Assembly (NCBI GenBank): GCA_002385465.1
Contig: DGDN01000094.1
Span: 453-11,538 of the forward strand
Source of the DNA: Candidatus Fermentithermobacillaceae bacterium UBA3951
GTDB lineage: Bacteria > Bacillota > Sulfobacillia > Fermentithermobacillales > Fermentithermobacillaceae
Reading direction: 5' to 3'
Length of the DNA stretch: 11,086 nucleotides
Below, piece by piece: positions 1 to 6,033 of the stretch (its first letter is position 1; the number at the start of each line of letters is the position of its first letter). Position numbers and translations under genes: made by a program. The notes beneath the pieces were generated by a model that did not search any database, was not told the origin of the DNA, and saw only the letters and a list, made by a program, of their open reading frames with translations.

Positions 1-52
1 TAGCCCAAAGTTAGCCCCAGGCTAGCCGCAAGTTAGGCTGAGTTGCGGGCTA
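1..52. repeat. Imperfect 22-bp tandem repeat plus hairpin after the cDPGS-like gene
   Basis: Positions 1-20 and 23-42 are two imperfect direct copies, matching at 15 of 20 bases and both built on TAGCC..AAGTTAG. Positions 23-31 (TAGCCGCAA) and 43-52 (TTGCGGGCTA) can also form a stem with one bulged base around an 11-nt loop. The right arm includes the stop codon of the minus-strand gene at 50-52. On the minus strand this hairpin directly follows the gene, so it could act in 3'-end formation. No T-run follows it, so it is not a standard intrinsic terminator. The window edge hides whether more repeat copies exist to the left. Confidence 0.4.
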
Positions 53-1372
53 CAGAATTCCTCCAACCATCTTGATGGCGTCTGTCAGGTTGGGAGTGCC
101 GATCTCCTGCAGCTCGTAGCGAACACGCATGGAGGGCTTTTCGATCTTCATGATCCGGCGGATGTCGATAGGCGTGGCAACCAACACGAGGTCGCAGTCT
201 ACGGCGGCAACGGTCTCCTCCAGTTCCTTGACCTGCTTGGGCGAATATCCCATGGCGGGGAGCAAGGGGCCTATGTGCCTGTACTTCTCAAAGGTTTTGG
301 CTATGGAACCCACGGCCCAAGGCCTCGGATCGACCAGTTCTGCGGCGCCGTTCTTGCGGGCAGCCATCACGCCGGCCCCGTATCTCATCTCTCCGTGGGT
401 GAGCGTCGGGCCATCTTCGATAACCAGCACCCTCTTGCCTGCGATTTCCGCGGGCCTTTCCGGGAACACCGGCGAAGCCGCATCTACCACGATGGCCTTG
501 GGGTTGGCCTTCCGGATGTTCTGGCGGACGACTTCCACATGCTCCGCATTGGCGGTCTCAATCTTGTTGATGACTATTATGTCGGCCTGCCTGAGGTTGG
601 CCTCGCCGGGGTGATACGTGAGCTCGTGGCCCGGTCTGTGAGGATCGACGAGCACGATCTTGCAGTCACTCTTGTAGAATGGTATGTCGTTGTTGCCTCC
701 GTCCCACAGGATGACGTCCGCTTCTTCCTCGGCCCTCTTCAGGATCTCACCGTAGTCCACGCCGGCGTATACGATAACGCCCCTGTCGATGTGCGGCTCG
801 TACTCTTCACGTTCTTCGATGGTGCACTTGTGGATATCAAGGTCCTCGTACGTGGCAAACCTCTGCCAGACCTGCTTCTCAAGGTCCCCGTAGGGCATAG
901 GATGGCGCACGGCAGCCACCTTCTTGCCGGCAGCCTTCAATATCTCAGAAACCCTGCGAGTGGTCTGGCTCTTGCCGACCCCGGTCCGCACGGCACAGAC
1001 GGATATAACGGGTTTTTTGGACTTAAGGGACGTGGACTCGTAGCCCAACAGCTTGAAATCGGCTCCGGCGGCAATCACCATGGAAGCCTTGTGCATGAGG
1101 CTCACGTGGCTGATATCGCTGTACGAGAACACCACTTCATTGATCTGGTGCTTGCGGATGAGGTCCAAAAGGTCGTCCTCTGATTGGATGGGAATCCCTT
1201 GTGGATACAACTGCCCCGCCAGCGAAGCGGGATAAGTGCGGCCCTCAATGTCAGGTATCTGAGTTGCGGTGAAAGCTACCACTTCGTAGTCGGGGTTGTC
1301 TCTGTACACAGTGTTGAAATTGTGGAAATCACGTCCAGCAGCGCCCATAATGAGTACTTTTTTTCTTGCCAC
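50..1372 (-). CDS. Cyclic 2,3-diphosphoglycerate synthetase-family P-loop NTPase
   Basis: The product is about 440 residues, matching the family named after the methanogen enzyme that cyclises 2,3-diphosphoglycerate with ATP. Numbering from the GTG start: a Rossmann-like N-terminus follows the start (VLIMGAAGRDFHNFN, about 6-20), a Walker A P-loop lies at about 129-138 (RTGVGKSQTT), an acidic LWDGGNND stretch at about 222-229, an NKIE guanine-specificity-like motif at about 269-272, and a family-typical EDGPTLTHGEMRYGAG stretch at about 319-334. It appears soluble, with no signal peptide or membrane segment. An in-frame ATG at 1459 would add 29 residues but has no ribosome binding site. The GTG at 1372 is preceded by AGAAGGGGG (1391-1383) at a 10-nt spacing and begins at the conserved fold, so I prefer it. 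Family membership is confident. The substrate in a bacterium is unknown, and cyclic 2,3-diphosphoglycerate itself is doubtful. It is divergent from the RocB-like gene. Confidence 0.85.
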   Translation of the reverse strand: MARKKVLIMGAAGRDFHNFNTVYRDNPDYEVVAFTATQIPDIEGRTYPASLAGQLYPQGIPIQSEDDLLDLIRKHQINEVVFSYSDISHVSLMHKASMVIAAGADFKLLGYESTSLKSKKPVISVCAVRTGVGKSQTTRRVSEILKAAGKKVAAVRHPMPYGDLEKQVWQRFATYEDLDIHKCTIEEREEYEPHIDRGVIVYAGVDYGEILKRAEEEADVILWDGGNNDIPFYKSDCKIVLVDPHRPGHELTYHPGEANLRQADIIVINKIETANAEHVEVVRQNIRKANPKAIVVDAASPVFPERPAEIAGKRVLVIEDGPTLTHGEMRYGAGVMAARKNGAAELVDPRPWAVGSIAKTFEKYRHIGPLLPAMGYSPKQVKELEETVAAVDCDLVLVATPIDIRRIMKIEKPSMRVRYELQEIGTPNLTDAIKMVGGIL

Positions 1373-1382
1373 TCTGCGGATG

Positions 1383-1391
1383 CCCCCTTCT
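1383..1391 (-). promoter_or_regulatory. Ribosome binding site that decides the start of the cDPGS-like gene
   Basis: On the minus strand this reads AGAAGGGGG, a good Shine-Dalgarno match, 10 nt before the GTG at 1372-1370. The competing upstream ATG (1459-1457) is preceded by GGATAGCGCTGCCTGCTACG, which has no Shine-Dalgarno sequence. This supports the shorter, 440-residue protein. Confidence 0.6.
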
Positions 1392-1483
1392 GATTCCCGG
1401 ATTCTCTCTGCCTGCTCCCAGGTCACAATCTTGTCATGCGCCCTACCGGCTCTCACCATTCGTAGCAGGCAGCGCTATCCACG

Positions 1484-1501
1484 TTATTCATTCGTGCATA
1501 A
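1484..1501. promoter_or_regulatory. Imperfect AT-rich palindrome, possible operator
   Basis: The 18 bases TTATTCATTCGTGCATAA pair in 6 of 9 positions, with perfect TTAT/ATAA ends. It is an AT-rich island in GC-rich surroundings, lying between the divergent genes. It contains TTATTCA, which resembles one half of an ArgR/AhrC ARG box (consensus TGAAT-4-ATTCA), but the partner half-site is missing. The operator reading is an inference from arginine/ornithine context and is weak. Confidence 0.2.
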
Positions 1502-1535
1502 AGGTGGAACATCCTTCCTATGGGCGCGAAGATAA

Positions 1536-1673
1536 GGATTTGACAGGAGTGAAATACCACTTTTGGAGGAACCTGCAGGGCTTATACAGAACTGCATAAA
1601 CAAGGGCCCGGAGAACCGGTCCGATCTCGTAGACCCTGATTTTGCGACCTTGGAAATGCTTACGGAGGAGTAG
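1536..1673 (+). other. Possible short peptide or gene remnant upstream of the RocB-like gene
   Basis: An in-frame TAA at 1533-1535 is followed by 45 codons ending at TAG 1671-1673. The peptide is hydrophilic and protein-like, with segments LLEEPAGLIQNCINKGPENR and SDLVDPDFATLEMLTEE. The only plausible start is TTG at 1563 (36 residues), which has a poorly spaced AGGAG at 1545-1549. The same frame stays open for another 30 codons after the TAG. It could be a small ORF, a degraded gene end or chance. I do not recognise a family. Confidence 0.2.
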
Positions 1674-1784
1674 CTGCGTAGCCTGGAAGAGGCATCTGGA
1701 AGGCCGGGGGAATGTAAGTCAAGGAACCCGGCCGGCAAAGGCACCCGTTCACCGGTAACTGGGTAGAACTAAAGCCAGAAGGTC

Positions 1785-1792
1785 AAGGAGGG
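1785..1792 (+). promoter_or_regulatory. Ribosome binding site of the RocB-like gene
   Basis: AAGGAGGG lies 6 nt before the ATG at 1799-1801. It is a near-perfect Shine-Dalgarno sequence that fixes the start of the hydrolase. Confidence 0.85.
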
Positions 1793-1798
1793 CAAATC

Positions 1799-3445
1799 AT
1801 GAAAGCAGAGAACATCCGCCAACTCCTCTTGGATCTCGTGAAGATCCCGAGCGTCTCACCAAGCAAGGAAGAGTCGAGGTTAGCCCAAGAGATCTACGAC
1901 AGACTGGCCGCATTACCATACTTCAAGAAGAACGAAGGGGTTCTTCGTCTATTGCCCATAGAAGACGACCCCTACGGCAGGCACAGCGTATTCGCCATCG
2001 TCCGCTCTCCTAAGAAGACTCCCAAGACGGTCATCCTCTTGGGGCATATTGACGTAGTCGATACCGCCGAGGCCCGGGAGCTGGCTGATCTCGCCTTTGA
2101 CCCGCCCGCTTATACCCGAGAACTCACCAAATTGACACTCCCGGAAGAAGCCATGGAAGACTTAAGGTCGGGCGATTACCTATTCGGCCGGGGAGTCTTC
2201 GACATGAAGTGCGGCGTGGCGGTGGAAATCGAGTTTCTCAAGGAATGCGCCGAGAACCCGCATGACTTGGAGGCCAACATCGCGCTCCTTTTGGTCGGTG
2301 ATGAGGAGAACCGTTCGGCCGGGATGATATCGGCCATAAAGCATCTGGAACGGCTTCAAGAAGAAGAGGGGCTGGATTTTGTCGCGTGCGTTAACGCCGA
2401 GGGAGTTGCCCAGAGGCACCACGGCGACACCAACCGGTACATATCGGTCGGCACAATAGGCAAACTCATGCCCATGTTCTACTGCGTGGGGCGCGAAAGC
2501 CACGTTGGCTCGTACTACGAGGGGCTGAACGCCAACTTGCTGGCTTCCGCAGTCAGCATGGTGCTTGAGGGATCTCCCGAATGGATTGACCGCGCGGGCG
2601 CCGAGGTCTACCCGCCGCCTGCGGCCCTCTGGCACCGCGACCTTAGAGAAGTCTACTCTGTGACACTGCCTGCCCGGGTTGTCGCCGGTTTCAATGTGCT
2701 CACTGTTGAAAAGACGCCTAAGACCGCACTGGAGATGATGAAGCAGGTCGCCTTCCGCGCATTCGACATGGCCCTCGAGCGGCTTAAGTTCAGCGCCCTC
2801 AAGTTCTCGGAAGGCTCGCCGGAGAAGGCAAGCGTCCCGTGGAAACCCAAGGTGCTTACCTACGAGGAAGTCTTTGAAAAGGTAAGAGAGGATTTGGCGA
2901 AGGAAGGCGCTTCCTTGGACGAACACCTCAAGGCTTTCATAAACGGCCTCCCCCGGGATATGGACGACCGTCTTAAGTCCATCGAGACCGCCGGCCAGGT
3001 CCTCCGGTTCTACGGCGACAAAGACCCTGCCATAATCGTGGGCTTCCTCCCGCCCTACTACCCGCACAGGAGCAACCTCCGGAAGTCCCCGAGGGACCTT
3101 GCGCTCATGGAAGCCGTGGAAGAGCTCATCTCCGAGGCTGCGTCCTCCTACGGCGAGACCCTCGTGGTGCGCGAGCACTTCGAAGCCATAAGCGACCTGA
3201 GTTATATGGGGTTCCAAGGTAACAAGGACGACCTTGTGCCGCTCGCCGCAAACACCCCGGGATGGGGGGAAGTGTATGACCTCCCGCTGGACACCCTCCT
3301 CAAGCTGGATGTCCCCGTGGTAAACATAGGCGCGTCCGGACGCGACGCCCACAAGTACACGGAAAGGCTGGACCTCAAGTATTATCTCGGCGCTTACCCC
3401 GACCTCTTCCGGTCGTTTGTAAAGCGCGTCTCTAAGATGGTCTGA
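1799..3445 (+). CDS. rocB: RocB-like M20 family metallohydrolase
   Basis: The 548-residue protein has the size and architecture of RocB, the M20-fold protein encoded with arginine/ornithine catabolism genes in Bacillus. Its biochemical reaction is not established. Visible dinuclear-metal residues of the M20 fold are H83 and D85 in LGHIDVVD, D135 in GRGVFDMKCG, the acidic pair E169/E170 in VGDEENRSAG, E201 in NAEG, and a late histidine, H518, in GRDAHKYTERL. H235 (ESHVG) sits where M20 dimerisation domains carry a conserved histidine. The family's long insert lies between the metal half and the C-terminal metal ligand (about 270-450). It appears cytoplasmic, with no signal peptide. It is the only plus-strand gene here, convergent with the ornithine operon and divergent from the cDPGS-like gene. 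Likely role (inference): hydrolysis of an amide or peptide bond in an arginine- or ornithine-containing substrate. Family is confident; substrate unknown. Confidence 0.88.
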   Translation: MKAENIRQLLLDLVKIPSVSPSKEESRLAQEIYDRLAALPYFKKNEGVLRLLPIEDDPYGRHSVFAIVRSPKKTPKTVILLGHIDVVDTAEARELADLAFDPPAYTRELTKLTLPEEAMEDLRSGDYLFGRGVFDMKCGVAVEIEFLKECAENPHDLEANIALLLVGDEENRSAGMISAIKHLERLQEEEGLDFVACVNAEGVAQRHHGDTNRYISVGTIGKLMPMFYCVGRESHVGSYYEGLNANLLASAVSMVLEGSPEWIDRAGAEVYPPPAALWHRDLREVYSVTLPARVVAGFNVLTVEKTPKTALEMMKQVAFRAFDMALERLKFSALKFSEGSPEKASVPWKPKVLTYEEVFEKVREDLAKEGASLDEHLKAFINGLPRDMDDRLKSIETAGQVLRFYGDKDPAIIVGFLPPYYPHRSNLRKSPRDLALMEAVEELISEAASSYGETLVVREHFEAISDLSYMGFQGNKDDLVPLAANTPGWGEVYDLPLDTLLKLDVPVVNIGASGRDAHKYTERLDLKYYLGAYPDLFRSFVKRVSKMV

Positions 3446-3573
3446 GAACCGGCGCGCCGGAGAGCGGGTGCCGGACTGCTATATGGCTTTCCCGCACCCC
3501 TTCAGGAACACCGCGAGGATGCCTGGCGTTCATGCGGCGGACGGCTATACCGGCGCACGCACACCCAGACGGC
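3446..3573. other. Convergent spacer with a GC palindrome
   Basis: This region lies between the 3' ends of the RocB-like gene and amrS. A perfect 12-bp palindrome, CCGGCGCGCCGG, lies at 3449-3460, just after the RocB stop. A 6-bp inverted repeat follows (GGGTGC 3466-3471, GCACCC 3494-3499) with a 22-nt loop. Neither arm is followed by a T-run on either strand, so no intrinsic terminator can be called. No small gene with a credible start was found. Confidence 0.45.
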
Positions 3574-4599
3574 CTACGCCCACACGCGGCCGACCATTTC
3601 AAGGGGTCGCCCGCAACCGGGACAATGGCCGTCCGCTGTGAGAAATGACCTCTCCAGAGCGAGGCCATCCCGTCTTAAGAGCGTGGAGCCGCATTCGGGA
3701 CAGGATGTGTCCGCGTACCCGGGCCTTGCGGCGTTGCCTATGTACACGTAATGGAGGTGTTCTCCTGCAACTTCCCTGAGCCTCTCCAGGGTCGCAAGAG
3801 GCGTAGGCTCGCCGCCCATACGGTAGTTTGGGAAGTACCTCGAGAGGTGAAGGGGTACCGAAGGACTCAGGGAGGCAAGGTAACGGGCCAGGGCGCCTAC
3901 TTCTTCTTCAGGATCGTTTTCTCCGGGGATGACCAGGTAGGTGACTTCCACCCAGGCCTCTTTGAGCGATTCCTCAACCGTCTCCAAAACAGGCTTTAAC
4001 CTTCCGCGGATGAGCCTACGGTAGAACTCGTCGTCCCAGGCCTTAACGTCTATGTTCAGCGCGTCTATAAAGGGGAGCACTTCCTTGAGCGCTTCTTTGG
4101 ATATGTACCCGTTTGTGACGAGGGCGTTCACTAAGCCTTGTTCTTTGGCAAGTTGCGCCGCCTCCAACACAAATTCCATCCAAACCGTAGGCTCGTTGTA
4201 GGTGTAGGCAATACCGACTACCGCGGGATACCTGTCTCTTTCTATGGCGGCGGTATTCACCAGCTTATCCGCCGATATGGCAGCCAGCCGGGGCCGCTCC
4301 TGCGAGATGTGCCAGTTCTGGCAGAACTCGCATGCGAAATTGCATCCAAAAGTACCCACGGAGAGGAGATACCCGCCCGGATGTACGTGGTAAAGGGGCT
4401 TCTTCTCCACCGGATCCAAGGCCAGGGAAGTGGCCAGGTTGTAGTTCAAGGTATACAGCGTCCCGTCCCGGTTTTCTCTGACCCGGCATATGCCTGTCTT
4501 GCCCGGGGAAATGATGCACCCGTGAGGACACAGGCGGCACCTAACCTTTCCGCCCCCGGCTTCTTCCCAGAACATTGCCTTCTTGGGCATACCGGTCAC
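3574..4599 (-). CDS. amrS: AmmeMemoRadiSam system radical SAM enzyme
   Basis: This 341-residue protein is related to pyruvate-formate-lyase activating enzymes. The radical SAM cluster motif CxxxCxxC is C86, C90 and C93 in GTFGCNFACEFCQNWHISQ, with YTYNEPTVWMEF at 132-143 and NIDVKAW at 182-188 as later family blocks. A Cys-rich N-terminus (C21, C24, C28, C38) and a C-terminal zinc-ribbon-like pair of CxxC motifs (C300/C303 and C326/C329) flank the barrel. Family members occur beside AMMECR1 and Memo homologues in bacteria and archaea, and the target is unknown. The start is GTG at 4599, with AGGAGG 7 nt upstream (4612-4607). An in-frame ATG three codons later is the alternative. It is the last gene of the operon, 30 nt after the Memo/AMMECR1 gene, and convergent with the RocB-like gene. 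Family is confident; substrate unknown. Confidence 0.93.
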   Translation of the reverse strand: MTGMPKKAMFWEEAGGGKVRCRLCPHGCIISPGKTGICRVRENRDGTLYTLNYNLATSLALDPVEKKPLYHVHPGGYLLSVGTFGCNFACEFCQNWHISQERPRLAAISADKLVNTAAIERDRYPAVVGIAYTYNEPTVWMEFVLEAAQLAKEQGLVNALVTNGYISKEALKEVLPFIDALNIDVKAWDDEFYRRLIRGRLKPVLETVEESLKEAWVEVTYLVIPGENDPEEEVGALARYLASLSPSVPLHLSRYFPNYRMGGEPTPLATLERLREVAGEHLHYVYIGNAARPGYADTSCPECGSTLLRRDGLALERSFLTADGHCPGCGRPLEMVGRVWA

Positions 4600-4629
4600 G
4601 CAATCGCCTCCTGCATGTTTGGGGCCCGC

Positions 4630-6033
4630 CTAGTGATATCTCTTCACCGTGAACCTATAGAGCCGCACGCCCTCCCGGAGCCCGATACCCGCTTTTCTCC
4701 TGGCGATGTCAACCTGCTCCCTGACTGAACTGATCCCCGGAAGGTTGGGGAGGAGCAATCCTCTCCGGCCGCCCCGCTCAACGATAACCCCGTAGGCTTT
4801 GGGGTCCAGGTATTCCTCACTGGGTACTTCTTCAGGCGGGGAAAGGACATCTACCGAGTATTCCAGCAAAGGCAGCTCGACCACGGTCACTTTGTGAAAC
4901 CGGGGATCGCCGGTCGCGGCCGAAATCGCGTTTTGGACGATCTCCTCTGCCGCCGTAGGACAAGTGGGCCCCGTTGTCCCGATACATCCGCGGAGCATAC
5001 CCTCTTTGTGTATGGAGACAAACACGCCTGCGGGGGTCCGGAACTCCTCGGGCACCTCTCCGGGAACGGCCAAGGTCTCTCCCGTGCGGACATAGCACTC
5101 GACAGCGGTCCTCGCGAGGTGCACCGGGAACGACTCATTTGTCCTGGCTTCCTCAATACGCCGCTCACGGTCTTTCAGGATCTCTGCGAGACGCGACTCA
5201 GCCGGGCCCTCCGGGCTCAAGAGGGCGATCCCGTAGCCCACTCCCCACGGTCCCTCGTAGGAGAGCACCTCGCTCCTCACCCGAAGGTCGTCAAGCGTCC
5301 CGAGCATCATGGCGACCGGCCTGAGGCCGCACTCGCCGGCATCTTGAGCGAGGTCTTCGGGCATGCCCAGTATGTCTTTGGGACTAAAGTCCCTGAGGTA
5401 ACCCATGAGCGTCTCGTCGAAGACCTTCCCCTTCGGGTTGTACCCCGCAGGTGCGTCCGGCTTCAGCCTGTGGGAAAGGTCGCCTGAAGCCAAGACAGCT
5501 ATCCGTCTCCCCAAACGCTTGGACGCCCGGGCGATCGCCGCGCCGTAGCGGTAGAGGTCCAATAGCGAAAGAAAACCTATATTCACGATTGCAACGGGCT
5601 TTGAAAACCCGTGTTTTGCCAGGTAGTAGAGGGGCACCAGGACTCCGTGGTCCAGGCGCCTTTCGGCCATATAGCCGTCCAGCCTTCGCCGGTCCAGGAG
5701 GACGGTGCTAAGCCCGTCTTCTTTGGACGCAACCGCGATCTCCTTCACAAGACCAAGGTCGCTCTTCGCAGTAAAGCTCACTCTCCTTGCGCCGAAGCTG
5801 CCCAAGTCGCCCTCGAGCGTAGCGTCTCCCCGTACCGAGACGGCATCGCGAAGCACGAGCCCGTGGGGAGTGATGATCACGAGGGTGTCGTAATCGGCGG
5901 AGGCGAATCGCTGCCCCAGGGTATCCAGGGCCCGCAAGGTCCCGGGCGCGTTTTGCTCTTCGCCCCTCCCCACTTCAGGGACCATGATGGGCGGGTGGGG
6001 TGAAAGCCCGGCCAAGACCACTCCGGATTTCAC
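4630..6033 (-). CDS. amrA: Memo/LigB-like dioxygenase-fold domain fused to AMMECR1 domain (AmmeMemoRadiSam protein A type)
   Basis: The 467-residue protein has two domains. Residues 1 to about 275 have the class III extradiol dioxygenase (LigB)/Memo fold: SPHPPI with H13, TPHG with H57, LDHGVLVPLYYL with D128/H129, GDLSHRL with H188, and GECGLRP with E234/C235 as candidate metal or active-site residues. Residues of about 283-467 are an AMMECR1 domain with the signature LRGCIGTT (348-355), followed by FVSIHKEG-type and GLLLPNLPG segments. Neither domain has a settled bacterial function. The start is GTG at 6033, overlapping the orr stop as GTGA, with GAGAAGGTGG upstream. The overlap implies translational coupling to ornithine racemase. 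No second, stand-alone Memo gene is in the window, so the N-terminal domain may fill that role. Domain calls are confident; role unknown. Confidence 0.92.
   Translation of the reverse strand: MKSGVVLAGLSPHPPIMVPEVGRGEEQNAPGTLRALDTLGQRFASADYDTLVIITPHGLVLRDAVSVRGDATLEGDLGSFGARRVSFTAKSDLGLVKEIAVASKEDGLSTVLLDRRRLDGYMAERRLDHGVLVPLYYLAKHGFSKPVAIVNIGFLSLLDLYRYGAAIARASKRLGRRIAVLASGDLSHRLKPDAPAGYNPKGKVFDETLMGYLRDFSPKDILGMPEDLAQDAGECGLRPVAMMLGTLDDLRVRSEVLSYEGPWGVGYGIALLSPEGPAESRLAEILKDRERRIEEARTNESFPVHLARTAVECYVRTGETLAVPGEVPEEFRTPAGVFVSIHKEGMLRGCIGTTGPTCPTAAEEIVQNAISAATGDPRFHKVTVVELPLLEYSVDVLSPPEEVPSEEYLDPKAYGVIVERGGRRGLLLPNLPGISSVREQVDIARRKAGIGLREGVRLYRFTVKRYH

Larger units (their letters stand above)
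1373..1798. other. Divergent intergenic region with no clear gene
   Basis: This is the space between the cDPGS-like gene (leftward) and the RocB-like gene (rightward), so promoters for both should be here. I see no convincing -35/-10 pair. A perfect TTGACA occurs at 1540-1545 on the plus strand, but nothing like TATAAT lies 16-18 bp downstream. An 18-bp imperfect palindrome lies at 1484-1501. A stop-free plus-strand stretch at 1536-1670 translates to protein-like sequence but has no good start. No tRNA, T-box, riboswitch core or intrinsic terminator was recognised. Confidence 0.6.

Noticed and set aside
275..1183. 302-residue plus-strand open frame opposite the cDPGS-like gene
   Set aside because: It is a shadow of the P-loop gene and shows no family motif.
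1500..1520. GGTGGAAC resembling a T-box antiterminator motif
   Set aside because: It differs from the GGGTGGNACCGCG core, and no specifier stem or terminator with a T-run follows.
1540..1545. Perfect TTGACA as a -35 box for the RocB-like gene
   Set aside because: Bases 16-18 positions downstream read TTTGGA/TTGGAG/TGGAGG, not a -10 box, and the gene starts about 250 bp further on.
1484..1744. 86-residue minus-strand open frame in the divergent spacer
   Set aside because: It is serine-rich, unstructured-looking translation with no ribosome binding site or recognised family, and it overlaps the likely promoter region.
2180..3352. 390-residue minus-strand open frame opposite the RocB-like gene
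   Set aside because: It is an antisense shadow caused by codon bias in GC-rich sequence. Its translation has no recognisable motif, and the plus strand carries a complete M20 enzyme with a strong ribosome binding site.
3449..3499. Bidirectional intrinsic terminator between the convergent genes
   Set aside because: The GC palindrome and inverted repeat are present, but no T-run follows on either strand and the second stem is only 6 bp with a 22-nt loop.
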